From the IMG/VR virus record IMGVR_UViG_3300019124_000038, positions 82,500 through 146,499 of that record: a DNA stretch of 64,000 nucleotides. The stretch is one strand, 5' to 3'. The notes below the pieces were generated by a model, which saw only the letters and a program-made list of their open reading frames with translations, was not told the DNA's origin and ran no database searches. Every line of letters starts with the position of its first letter. The stretch's first letter is position 1. This DNA is from a virus. A program made the position numbers and the translations under genes. Positions 7,825 to 14,901 of this stretch are shown here, one piece after another.

Positions 7825-8073
7825 GTGTACGGCGCATTGGACGATTTCTACAAAGGGACACTTTTTTCGCGAGATGAACTGGAGCGAGAAATTGATTTCT
7901 GGCAAAAGGTCGTAGACGAAAAAGAAGAAAACGACGTATACCAAGGCGATCAATACTATCAAGATGACTTACAGGCTCTAGGAGCTTTGAGGGAAGCACT
8001 CGAAAATTTCTCTCAATACTATGAAGAGCAAGAGGATGGTAGCTTGACCTATATTTTCGGAACGGAGAGATAA
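7825..8073 (+). CDS. Unknown acidic protein
   Basis: 82 residues, GTG start with AAAGGAGGGG upstream. Very acidic and helical, with many Asp, Glu, Tyr and Gln, and no hydrophobic segment. It lies 3 bases before the RusA-like gene. No family recognised; an acidic DNA-mimic or a RusA partner is conceivable but unsupported. Confidence 0.65.
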   Translation: MYGALDDFYKGTLFSRDELEREIDFWQKVVDEKEENDVYQGDQYYQDDLQALGALREALENFSQYYEEQEDGSLTYIFGTER

Positions 8074-8076
8074 TAA

Positions 8077-8580
8077 GTGCAGGACTACTATTTCGTAACT
8101 ATTGATGGGCGGCCAATCGCAAAGTCGAACATGTACGGCGTTCGTGTTGTTGGGAAGCGCGGCATCATGTATACGACCAAGGAACTTGAAGAATATGAGT
8201 TGCTGGTAGGCAAAGCCGTGAGCGACGCAATCCCTACAATACTACCGCACGATTTCTACTCAATCTATCTCCGCATCTACCAGCACGGCAAGAAGTGGAT
8301 TGATGTGGACAACTGCTTCAAGGCAATTCAGGATGGGATGGACTCCACCAAAACGATCAAGCGCGGGAAACAAGAGATCAAAGTCTGCGAAAGCGGCATT
8401 GAAAATGACCGCTATTTCCAACTGATCGTCGGTGAGCGCATCATTGTTGAGTCGGCGGAAGAACAGCGGGTAGAGTTGATTATTGCACCATATCGTGGAC
8501 TGTTCAATTTGGTTAGCATTGTGAAAGAGCACTATAAAATTGATGAAGATTACCATGAGCAATTGATCTTGCCTTTGTGA
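8077..8580 (+). CDS. rusA: RusA-type Holliday junction resolvase
   Basis: 167 residues, GTG start. The signature IDVDNCFKAIQDGMD matches the acidic catalytic motif of RusA (Asp residues and Lys around an Asp-Asn pair), and the IYLRIYQHGKKW strand precedes it. RusA dimers cut four-way junctions symmetrically. Together with ERF (7001) and the RuvB-like helicase (58028) it makes a recombination set for the element. Confidence 0.9.
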   Translation: MQDYYFVTIDGRPIAKSNMYGVRVVGKRGIMYTTKELEEYELLVGKAVSDAIPTILPHDFYSIYLRIYQHGKKWIDVDNCFKAIQDGMDSTKTIKRGKQEIKVCESGIENDRYFQLIVGERIIVESAEEQRVELIIAPYRGLFNLVSIVKEHYKIDEDYHEQLILPL

Positions 8581-8591
8581 TATGTTATATT
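8563..8591 (+). promoter_or_regulatory. Probable promoter for the 8622 gene
   Basis: TTGATC at 8563-8568 and TATATT at 8586-8591, spacer 17, inside the end of the rusA gene and about 30 bases before the next start. Confidence 0.45.
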
Positions 8592-8621
8592 ATGGATATA
8601 GTTCACAAAGGAGTGGTAAAA

Positions 8622-8795
8622 ATGTGTAATAAAAAGAATTGCAATTTGGGTAAGGAGTCACTTACGCCGTATGCCCCATATGTAGATGAAGTAATTAATG
8701 GCGACTATCTGGTAAGACAAACCTTTTACCCGTATAGATGTGAGTGTGGGTATTGGGAGCATTCGCCCGTCGATCTTTTTGAGGAAGAAGACTAA
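8622..8795 (+). CDS. Small cysteine-containing protein
   Basis: 57 residues from ATG 8622, with AAAGGAGTGG upstream; the longer frame from 8577 has no site. Cys pairs at the N-terminus (MCNKKNC) and near the end (RCECGYWEH) could bind one zinc ion. The C-terminus is acidic. No family recognised. Confidence 0.65.
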   Translation: MCNKKNCNLGKESLTPYAPYVDEVINGDYLVRQTFYPYRCECGYWEHSPVDLFEEED

Positions 8796-8806
8796 TAGAT
8801 TTTTCC

Positions 8807-8836
8807 TTGACAGATGGTAGTTGCGCCCAGTATACT
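8807..8836 (+). promoter_or_regulatory. Sigma-A promoter of the secreted-peptide-like gene
   Basis: TTGACA at 8807-8812, TATACT at 8831-8836, spacer 18. With the hairpin at 9041-9065 it makes the 8872 gene a single-gene transcript. Confidence 0.7.
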
Positions 8837-8871
8837 ATAAGTGTAAGATAATAACAGAGGAGGAATTAGGC

Positions 8872-9039
8872 ATGATGAAGAAAATCACAGGAATGATGAT
8901 TCGAGTGACCTTGGCACTCGCACTGGTGATGGGTACGGCGGTGCTCGACGAAATCATCCCGATCACACCCGACTCCCCGAGTGTGATCGCCCAAAATGAC
9001 CCGCCGCTTCCGTGGAGCCATATCATCGTGATCGGCTAA
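8872..9039 (+). CDS. Small exported peptide precursor-like protein
   Basis: 55 residues (two adjacent ATGs, AGGAGG upstream). A Lys-containing N-terminus and a hydrophobic stretch (about residues 9-21, IRVTLALALVMG) look like a signal peptide, followed by a short Pro/Asp/Ser-rich region with a possible SVIAQN cut site and the C-terminal end PPLPWSHIIVIG. Size and layout recall Phr- and AimP-type signalling peptides of Bacillus and its phages, but no matching tetratricopeptide receptor gene is adjacent, so that role is only a suggestion. Confidence 0.65.
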   Translation: MMKKITGMMIRVTLALALVMGTAVLDEIIPITPDSPSVIAQNDPPLPWSHIIVIG

Positions 9040-9040
9040 G

Positions 9041-9065
9041 AGAACAGGGACAGCTTCGGCTGTCC
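9041..9065 (+). terminator. Hairpin terminator joined to the next promoter
   Basis: Perfect 7-bp stem GGACAGC/GCTGTCC with a TTCG tetraloop at 9048-9065, right after the stop at 9039. The following bases TTGACT are the -35 box of the next promoter, so terminator and promoter abut without a spacer. Confidence 0.65.
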
Positions 9066-9094
9066 TTGACTCTTTTCTAGTAGTCTAGTATAAT
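9066..9094 (+). promoter_or_regulatory. Sigma-A promoter for the small membrane protein cluster
   Basis: TTGACT at 9066-9071 and TATAAT at 9089-9094, spacer 17. It drives the genes from 9125 onward. Confidence 0.75.
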
Positions 9095-9124
9095 ACAGGT
9101 ATAATACATGAGAGGGTGACATGA

Positions 9125-9295
9125 ATGATGATGTTCAATATTGTGTTTCTGATCTTGGCAGTTCTGTTCGTGGCGTTTGGTGCGCTGATGATTTGCATTC
9201 TGGAAAGCGCGGTGGCTCGACTCATTTGGGTTGGCATCATTCTGATCTGGATGATTAATGGTGCAAGTGCAGTTAACAGCTTGCTCGGCAACTAG
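9125..9295 (+). CDS. Small two-helix membrane protein
   Basis: 56 residues, start at one of three consecutive ATGs after AGAGGGTGA. Two hydrophobic helices (about residues 4-24 and 31-46) with a short loop. Its stop overlaps the ribosome binding site of the next gene. It could be a holin-like or regulatory membrane peptide; no family recognised. Confidence 0.65.
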   Translation: MMMFNIVFLILAVLFVAFGALMICILESAVARLIWVGIILIWMINGASAVNSLLGN

Positions 9296-9306
9296 GAGGA
9301 GTCAAT

Positions 9307-9456
9307 ATTATTCTGAACGCTATCGCCACTGTAACTTCGGGACTTGCCGCCGCAATTTGGTTTGCAATGGACAAGCCTAAGTACGGAGCAGTTATGCCGA
9401 TAACGAATTACAAACCACTCAACATGATTGAAATATTGGAGTGGATTAAGCGGTAG
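9307..9456 (+). CDS. Small membrane protein with an apparent ATT start
   Basis: 49 residues. AGGAGG at 9294-9299 is ideally placed (7 bases) for ATT at 9307, and no ATG, GTG or TTG lies at a usable distance; CTG at 9313 is the only alternative. The frame is open to TAG 9456 and codes one hydrophobic segment followed by a basic C-terminus. Neighbours on both sides are small membrane proteins in the same transcript. The unusual start could keep output low. Confidence 0.55.
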   Translation: MILNAIATVTSGLAAAIWFAMDKPKYGAVMPITNYKPLNMIEILEWIKR

Positions 9457-9468
9457 GAGGTTTGGCTG

Positions 9469-9642
9469 ATGACACTTTTAGAAATTGGGATTCTTACGCT
9501 CGGACTTGTTGTTGCGCTCGGCGCAATGAAGCAAGAAGTTGAAACTGAGAATCCAAGCCCGTTCTGGTTTTACGTTTCCATCGTTGCCACGCCGATTCTG
9601 TTCGTCGGTTTGTGGCGCGGACTTCTGAGCCTGTGGGGGTGA
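9469..9642 (+). CDS. Small two-helix membrane protein
   Basis: 57 residues, AGGAGG 9 bases before the ATG. Hydrophobic segments at about residues 3-19 and 33-54 flank a charged loop (KQEVETENPSP). Third of three consecutive tiny membrane proteins. Function unknown. Confidence 0.65.
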   Translation: MTLLEIGILTLGLVVALGAMKQEVETENPSPFWFYVSIVATPILFVGLWRGLLSLWG

Positions 9643-9647
9643 TAGCA

Positions 9648-10256
9648 ATGGGACTGAAAGTAAACATCTGTGGTGCTCCGAGTAGCCGCAAGAGTACCGT
9701 GTGCGCGGGGCTGGAAGCAAAGCTCAAACAGCAACGCATCAATGCAGAGACTTCTAAAGAATATGTCCGTCAGTACATTCAGACCTACGGAGTGCCGCAA
9801 GAGCTTGCTACTGAGTTCATCATCTACCATAATCAAATGTCTCGCGACATTGGTGTTGCTAACAACACTGACGTAATGTTGTCTGATACTCCAGCCGTTA
9901 ACGCTTATATTTTTGGGAAGCGTTCTTTGATGGCTAAGATGGCGCGGCAGGAACGAAAAACACCGACCGAAGAGGAATACAAAATTTTGGAGGAGCTTCA
10001 CTCTATGGCACTCCGAAAACTTCACTGGTTCGATCTGATCGTTCTCTTCCCGCCTACGATGGATGTTATAGACGATGGCGTTCGTACTGAGACGGTAGAA
10101 GATCAAGTGGCAATCTTCAACGCAATCAAGGGGTTTCTCGATGCTGAACAAGTCCCCTACTTGGTTGCCGAAGGTACTCCCGATGAGAAGATTGACTATT
10201 GTTTCGGAGCCATTATGTCTCGTCTGTTCGTGATTCCTGACACGCCGCCGTTTTAA
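9648..10256 (+). CDS. P-loop nucleotide kinase-like ATPase (NadR kinase-domain type)
   Basis: 202 residues from ATG 9648. The Walker A motif GAPSSRKST is at about residues 9-17, with the general architecture of AAA_28/NadR ribosylnicotinamide kinase domains (kinase, then a DLIVLFPP strand and a later VRTET segment). The Gly-Lys of a classic P-loop is replaced by Arg-Lys, which is seen in this family. It may phosphorylate a nucleoside such as nicotinamide riboside, in line with the NAD genes elsewhere in the window, but the substrate is not determined. Confidence 0.75.
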   Translation: MGLKVNICGAPSSRKSTVCAGLEAKLKQQRINAETSKEYVRQYIQTYGVPQELATEFIIYHNQMSRDIGVANNTDVMLSDTPAVNAYIFGKRSLMAKMARQERKTPTEEEYKILEELHSMALRKLHWFDLIVLFPPTMDVIDDGVRTETVEDQVAIFNAIKGFLDAEQVPYLVAEGTPDEKIDYCFGAIMSRLFVIPDTPPF

Positions 10257-10272
10257 TAGAGGAGGAAAATAG

Positions 10273-11478
10273 ATGGCAAAGATCGTAATGCTATCCGATA
10301 GTCCCACGCTGACTACTGGGTATGGTCGCGTCATGCAAGTTTTAGCTCCTGCGTTTCATGAGCTAGGACATGCTGTGACAGTGATCGGATGGGGATATAC
10401 GGGAGAGCCCCATGACTTCCCGTTTCCCATCATTCCGTGCAATGCACATGCCGACCGATTCGGCGAAGATATCCTTGGTGAATTCATTCGCTATGAAAAA
10501 CCAGATATCCTCTTCACACTTGGAGACCCTTGGATGACTGAGTTTATTCCAGAAATGGAGGAGCGCGTAGCTGTCCATTGGGTAAGTTACTTTCCACTAG
10601 ACGGATACCCTATCCCGAAGTCATGGCATGGATGGTTGCTAAATATTGATACTCCTATTGTGTTTAGCAAGTTTGCTCAGAACTTGGCAGAGGAGGTTCT
10701 TGGTCGTAAACCGCCGCTGATCTACCACGGCGTTGACACAAACAAGTTCCAAGTTCTTGATCGGAGCACATGCAAGCAGGAAATTCTCGGATTCGATGAC
10801 AAGTTCATCGTAGGCACGGTGGCGCGGAATCAACCGAGAAAGAATCTACCTGCGCTTGTAAGAGCATTTGCGGATTTTGCAAGGGGTAAGGACGATGTGG
10901 CTCTTTATATGCACACACAGATTCGTGACGTAGGATGGAACATCGACGAGCTAGTAGAACGGTTCGAGCTATATGACAAAGCCTACTGCACAGATAACTT
11001 TAATGCTCTCAAAGGTGTTCCCGACAGTGAGTTAAACAAACTATACTCGATGTTTGACCTCTTCGCTCTCCCTACGATGAGCGAGGGTTTTGGGCTACCT
11101 ATTTTGGAAGCACAGGCTTGTGGCACACCTGTTCTTGTAACAGACTTCTCAGCATGTCCAGAACTTGTGGTCAACCGCAACCAGCTCATTAAGGTCAAAG
11201 ATACGATCATTATGGGGCGGAACATAGAGCAAGCTATTGTCGATCACGACGATATGGTTCGCAAACTCAACTACTACTACGCCGATTGGAAGAAAACACG
11301 CGCTGGAATCATGGGAGCCAATAGCGTTTTGAAGGCATATGGGGTTGCTGGTCGTAGACTGGCAGAGAGCTTTGACTGGTCGATTCAGTTGAAAGAGTTT
11401 AACAAGATGCTGAGACAGATTACTCCACAAGCTGAAAGGCGTTCAAAGGCTATCTTTCCTCAGTTCCATAAAATTTAG
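10273..11478 (+). CDS. GT-B glycosyltransferase (GT4-like)
   Basis: 401 residues. Rossmann-type N-terminus (KIVMLSDSPTLTTGYGRVMQ) and, in the C-terminal domain, the nucleotide-sugar motif EGFGLPILEAQACGTPV with the conserved Glu pair of retaining GT4 enzymes. No membrane segment. It acts with a second GT at 11714 and a nucleotidylyltransferase at 13004, so the locus looks like a sugar-donor and transfer pathway for DNA, protein or surface glycosylation; the acceptor is unknown. Confidence 0.9.
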   Translation: MAKIVMLSDSPTLTTGYGRVMQVLAPAFHELGHAVTVIGWGYTGEPHDFPFPIIPCNAHADRFGEDILGEFIRYEKPDILFTLGDPWMTEFIPEMEERVAVHWVSYFPLDGYPIPKSWHGWLLNIDTPIVFSKFAQNLAEEVLGRKPPLIYHGVDTNKFQVLDRSTCKQEILGFDDKFIVGTVARNQPRKNLPALVRAFADFARGKDDVALYMHTQIRDVGWNIDELVERFELYDKAYCTDNFNALKGVPDSELNKLYSMFDLFALPTMSEGFGLPILEAQACGTPVLVTDFSACPELVVNRNQLIKVKDTIIMGRNIEQAIVDHDDMVRKLNYYYADWKKTRAGIMGANSVLKAYGVAGRRLAESFDWSIQLKEFNKMLRQITPQAERRSKAIFPQFHKI

Positions 11479-11538
11479 AAGCGGGGTTGTTTGAAACTCT
11501 TTTACGGATCGTAGAATTGTACTATGGAGGTGTGGATG

Positions 11539-11721
11539 ATGATTGAAGTAAAGAAAAATGAGCACCCTATTCCTCACATCAACATCAAGTTATCTGAACA
11601 GCAAGCGTCTTCGCTGGAATATGCACTGAGCCTAGTCAGGCTAAATGGGGCACTTGAAGGTGAGGTACAGGACTTCCTATACGCACTTCAAAAAGCTATT
11701 GGGGGTATTCTTGATGAGTAA
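11539..11721 (+). CDS. Unknown small protein between glycosyltransferases
   Basis: 60 residues from ATG 11539 (GGAGG 8 bases upstream; ATG 11536 is possible). Amphipathic helices in the C-terminal half. It overlaps the next glycosyltransferase start by 8 bases, suggesting coupled translation. No family recognised. Confidence 0.6.
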   Translation: MIEVKKNEHPIPHINIKLSEQQASSLEYALSLVRLNGALEGEVQDFLYALQKAIGGILDE

Positions 11722-12868
11722 TTACCAAGTGGTATGGCGGGGCATTGTGCACGATTCAACAGGGTACTCTCGGGCATCTCGGGAGTATCTTTTGTCTCTT
11801 GACAGGGCAGGAGTTGATGTAAAAGTAGAGCCGATGAACTTTGGTTCACCGCCGACCGAACTGTCCACTGAACAAGCAAACCGCATTAGCGAATTAATCC
11901 AAAAGCCGTATGCAACAGACAAAAAAAAGGTACTGATTTACCATGCTCAACCAAGCGGGATTAATGTTGAAGCAGAACGATCTCAGTATGATTACGTCAT
12001 CATTAATACCGTATGGGAGACAACAAGAATTCCTGCTAGTTGGTTCCCTGGCGCAAATCTTTGTGACGCAATTATCGTGCCTTCTGAGCAGAACGTTCAA
12101 GCGCTACGGGATAGCGGTGTGACCGCTCCGATCTACAAGGTTCCGCACGGAGCAGACTTTGAGAGATTTAATCCAAACAACGCTCCATTTCATTTGCCGC
12201 AACTCGAAGATCGTTTCGCATTTCTTTCAATCTTCCAGTGGCAACACAGAAAGGCTCCAGATATGCTTTTGAAAGCGTTCTGGTCTGAGTTCACAGCAGA
12301 AGAGAAAGTGATTCTTGTAATGAAAACGTACTGGGGTCATGCGCGGCATAGCGGTCGAGTGATTCGCAGTCGAATTTTCGATTATAAGGAACAACTCGGC
12401 TTCACTAATACTGCTCCGCTTTATTTAACAACAAGCCCGTTCAGCGACGATCAATTGAAAGGTCTATACACAATGGCTGATGTTTTTGTATTGCCGTCGA
12501 GGGGTGAGGGTGTGGGGCTTCCATATATCGAAGCACTATGTTCTGGTATTCCTGTAATTGCAACTGGGTGGGGTGGGCAAACTGACTTCTTGACAGATCA
12601 GAACTCTCTTCTTATTAACTACACATTGGAGAGTACACGATATCATCAGCATACCCTTGCCCCTGATTTTCATGACCTCTTCACGGCAGACATGCAATGG
12701 GCAGAGCCGAACATAGACAGCCTACGAAAAGCAATGCGCTGGTTCTATGAGCATAGATTCACCGCTCCGAAGGTATTTGGGCGACTCGGGCGGGAAGATA
12801 TGATGGAAATGTCATGGGACAATGCAGGACAAAGGTTTAAACAAACCATCGAGGAGGTGATTTCGTGA
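11714..12868 (+). CDS. GT-B glycosyltransferase (second of the pair)
   Basis: 384 residues from ATG 11714. The C-terminal donor-binding motif EGVGLPYIEALCSGIPVI is clear, preceded by a DVFVLPS strand as in GT4 enzymes. The N-terminal domain (YQVVWRGIVHDSTGYSRASR) differs from that of the first GT, so the two probably use different acceptors. Its stop overlaps the start of a small zinc-binding protein. Confidence 0.9.
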   Translation: MSNYQVVWRGIVHDSTGYSRASREYLLSLDRAGVDVKVEPMNFGSPPTELSTEQANRISELIQKPYATDKKKVLIYHAQPSGINVEAERSQYDYVIINTVWETTRIPASWFPGANLCDAIIVPSEQNVQALRDSGVTAPIYKVPHGADFERFNPNNAPFHLPQLEDRFAFLSIFQWQHRKAPDMLLKAFWSEFTAEEKVILVMKTYWGHARHSGRVIRSRIFDYKEQLGFTNTAPLYLTTSPFSDDQLKGLYTMADVFVLPSRGEGVGLPYIEALCSGIPVIATGWGGQTDFLTDQNSLLINYTLESTRYHQHTLAPDFHDLFTADMQWAEPNIDSLRKAMRWFYEHRFTAPKVFGRLGREDMMEMSWDNAGQRFKQTIEEVIS

Positions 12869-12999
12869 AAAACTCCAATAGAGAAAGATGCTCAAAATGT
12901 CAGACGAAATTAAAAACAGTTTCAGAAAAAGAGCGGAATACTTGCGCCAACTGTTACTTTGACGAAGTTGGTGGTCAATGCCACGATGGAAAGGAGTGA
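12865..12999 (+). CDS. Mini zinc-ribbon protein
   Basis: 44 residues, GTG start overlapping the preceding stop (GTGA). Two Cys-x2-Cys knuckles (CSKC and CANC) spaced 17 residues apart make a probable zinc ribbon; the rest is Lys/Glu rich. Too small for an enzyme; likely a nucleic-acid or protein adaptor. Confidence 0.6.
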   Translation: MKNSNRERCSKCQTKLKTVSEKERNTCANCYFDEVGGQCHDGKE

Positions 13000-13003
13000 G
13001 CCT

Positions 13004-13726
13004 ATGCAAGCAATTATTCTGAGCGGAGGTAAGGGCACTCGCCTTTATCCTCTGACCCTTGAAGTACCAAAGCCGATGTTGCCGATTGGGGGTACTCCCC
13101 TCTTAGAGTATCAGATTCGACTCTTAAAGCAACACGGGATTGATGAGATCATCTTTTCGACTGGATATTTGCACGAACAGATTGTCGAGTATTTCGGTGA
13201 TGGTAGTAAGTTCGGTGTGAGTATCCAATATCGTGAGGATGGCGAGAAGCCATTGGGAACAGGCGGCGCGATCAAGAACTGCGCCGATCTTATTAAGTAT
13301 GAAGATGTGCTAGTAATGAACGGTGATATTTTAACCGACATTGACTTGACCAAGATGATTGAATGGTGGGATACTTGTCGTTTTGACTGGAGCCTGATGA
13401 TAGCTCTGGCAGAGGTTGACAGCCCGCAGGACTATGGTTCGGTTATTCGAAAGTTCAATGGTGTTATCACGAGGTTCTACGAGAAGTCTGATAAACCAGC
13501 AAGCAACCAAGTTAATGCTGGTATTTACATTATGCAAGCAGAGTCAATCATTGATCTCCACTTACCAGACGGCTTCTCGATGCTGGAGGAGACTGTGTTC
13601 CCATCGTTCGCGGAGAGCTGGTCACTTCTCGGTTATGAGCATAAAGGTTACTGGCTTGACATTGGAACGCCTGAGCGATACGAGCAAGCGCAAGAAGATG
13701 TAGCATCGAAAAAAATTATTTTATAG
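13004..13726 (+). CDS. Sugar-phosphate nucleotidylyltransferase
   Basis: 240 residues from ATG 13004, after AAAGGAGTGAG. N-terminal signature AIILSGGKGTRLYPLT and KPMLPIGGTPLLEY are diagnostic for NTP:sugar-1-phosphate nucleotidylyltransferases (GalU/RmlA/GCD1 type), with LVMNGDILTDID for the metal-binding Asp. It would make an NDP-sugar from the product of the phosphoglucomutase-like enzyme at 37326 and feed the two glycosyltransferases upstream. The nucleotide and sugar specificity cannot be told. Confidence 0.92.
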   Translation: MQAIILSGGKGTRLYPLTLEVPKPMLPIGGTPLLEYQIRLLKQHGIDEIIFSTGYLHEQIVEYFGDGSKFGVSIQYREDGEKPLGTGGAIKNCADLIKYEDVLVMNGDILTDIDLTKMIEWWDTCRFDWSLMIALAEVDSPQDYGSVIRKFNGVITRFYEKSDKPASNQVNAGIYIMQAESIIDLHLPDGFSMLEETVFPSFAESWSLLGYEHKGYWLDIGTPERYEQAQEDVASKKIIL

Positions 13727-13746
13727 TTGTGGTATACTTCCTCCCC

Positions 13747-13776
13747 TGTTGGTCATACTATGTATTGTAACCAACA
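13747..13776 (+). promoter_or_regulatory. Inverted repeat upstream of the DNA-binding regulator gene
   Basis: Perfect 7-base inverted repeat TGTTGGT (13747-13753) and ACCAACA (13770-13776) with a 16-base gap. No T-run follows, so an operator fits better than a terminator. It lies about 30 bases upstream of the promoter of the winged-helix gene and could be its own binding site. Confidence 0.45.
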
Positions 13777-13805
13777 ATCGTTTAGTGACCGCTATAGCAC
13801 ATCTA

Positions 13806-13814
13806 TGGTATAAT
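13806..13814 (+). promoter_or_regulatory. Extended -10 promoter of the 13848 regulator
   Basis: TGGTATAAT: a consensus -10 (13809-13814) with the TGn extension, 33 bases before the ATG. The -35 region is weak, which extended -10 promoters tolerate. Confidence 0.6.
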
Positions 13815-13847
13815 GTGCGTACATGCGGAAGCTAAGGAGGGAACTAT

Positions 13848-14240
13848 ATGACAACCAAAGCAAAGAAATCATACAAGGTCTCCGAAGAGAACATCCGTGC
13901 GGTTGAGTCCTACATTGTTCGACGTATTCGCGAAACTGGCTCCAGAACAATCGCTGAACCGTTTAATAAGATAGCAGAGGGTTCAGGGGTATCGCTTGTT
14001 ACCACAACAAAGGCTATGGATGAACTTGCCAGATTGGGCGCTGTGCGCGTCGTGAAGTCGGCATCTCGCCGCAATCCGAACCAGTATACTTATCTTCTTG
14101 ATATTGAAGATTTTATCATGGAAGAAGAGGAGATGACACAACTGGAATATTTGAAGAAACAAGTGGAAGAACTGCGAAGACGCGTACAAGAATTAGAAAC
14201 TGAGAATCGTGAGCTTCGTTTAACATGTAGTATCCGATGA
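13848..14240 (+). CDS. Winged-helix DNA-binding protein with coiled-coil tail
   Basis: 130 residues. The N-terminal 85 residues fit a winged helix (IAEPFNKIAEGSGVSLVTTTKAMDELARLGAVRV, then the wing). Residues 93-125 form a leucine-rich coiled coil for dimerisation. Single gene between its own promoter and terminator, with an inverted repeat upstream: the arrangement of an autoregulated repressor. Confidence 0.75.
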   Translation: MTTKAKKSYKVSEENIRAVESYIVRRIRETGSRTIAEPFNKIAEGSGVSLVTTTKAMDELARLGAVRVVKSASRRNPNQYTYLLDIEDFIMEEEEMTQLEYLKKQVEELRRRVQELETENRELRLTCSIR

Positions 14241-14241
14241 G

Positions 14242-14268
14242 CCAAGCAAAGAGCTTGGTTCTTTTTTT
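14242..14268 (+). terminator. Intrinsic terminator of the regulator gene
   Basis: Stem CCAAGC/GCTTGG with loop AAAGA, followed by TTCTTTTTTT. It ends one base after the stop codon region and just before the next promoter. Confidence 0.85.
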
Positions 14269-14272
14269 CCAC

Positions 14273-14302
14273 TTGACTCTATTGCAATTTATTTGCTAGA
14301 AT
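14273..14302 (+). promoter_or_regulatory. Sigma-A promoter
   Basis: TTGACT at 14273-14278, TAGAAT at 14297-14302, spacer 18; upstream of the small gene at 14334. Confidence 0.65.
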
Positions 14303-14333
14303 AGTCTTACTTCAATCGAAGGAGGAAGAACTA

Positions 14334-14501
14334 GTGACACCAAAAGATATTTTGTCTACTGTCGTCTGTAATTTGCATTCCTGCGGTCAATTCACCGACG
14401 AAGACTTAGAAATTTGGTCTCGTATCATCGAGCAGATGACGGAGAATGGACTGCTTAAAATTGGAGAGAACTTGTACTTCCAACTGGTAGATATGGGCTA
14501 A
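14334..14501 (+). CDS. Small winged-helix-like protein
   Basis: 55 residues, GTG start with GGAGGAAG upstream. Helical pattern ending in a short beta hairpin (LLKIGENLYFQLV) resembles a minimal winged helix. Flanked by its own promoter and a C/T-rich downstream stretch. Function not known. Confidence 0.6.
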   Translation: MTPKDILSTVVCNLHSCGQFTDEDLEIWSRIIEQMTENGLLKIGENLYFQLVDMG

Positions 14502-14527
14502 CCACCCATTCTGCCTTTTTTCATTCC

Positions 14528-14557
14528 TTGACATTTTTTTTGGTAGAGTGATATAAT
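14528..14557 (+). promoter_or_regulatory. Sigma-A promoter
   Basis: TTGACA at 14528-14533, TATAAT at 14552-14557, spacer 18. A T-rich stretch precedes it, possibly the end of the previous transcript. Confidence 0.75.
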
Positions 14558-14588
14558 ATAAGCATAACACATCAAGGAGTGAATGAAA

Positions 14589-14858
14589 TTGTCTCAGGGC
14601 ATGACAAGCGCACAGATTGCTCAATCCGTCCCTGCCGATCTCCAGATCACTCCACCGCCAGCGGTAGAAACTGTTCCTGTTGTCACAGTCACGATGGACA
14701 ATATTGAAAAGTTTAACGCTGTAATGGCGGCGGTTCGGTCAAAGCTCGGGGAACTAGTGGAGCAAGGCGTGATCACTGACATGACTGCAAAGCGTGTCTT
14801 GGCGGAGTTGGAAGCAAACTACTTCCTGCAACTTGTACGAGTCTCCGTACAGCTCTAA
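14589..14858 (+). CDS. Unknown small protein
   Basis: 89 residues from TTG 14589, 9 bases after AAGGAG; the in-frame ATG at 14583 is only 3 bases from the site. Pro/Val-rich N-terminal third, then a helical domain. No family recognised. Confidence 0.65.
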   Translation: MSQGMTSAQIAQSVPADLQITPPPAVETVPVVTVTMDNIEKFNAVMAAVRSKLGELVEQGVITDMTAKRVLAELEANYFLQLVRVSVQL

Positions 14859-14901
14859 CGGGTAGGGGAGGGGCATTCCCAATACCCAAGGAGGACTACT
14901 G

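Noticed and set aside
9121-9258. Alternative frame from ATG 9121 (45 residues)
   Set aside because: It ends inside the two-helix frame from 9125, and its composition is not membrane-like as for its neighbours. The 9125 frame has the expected length and fits up to the next ribosome binding site.
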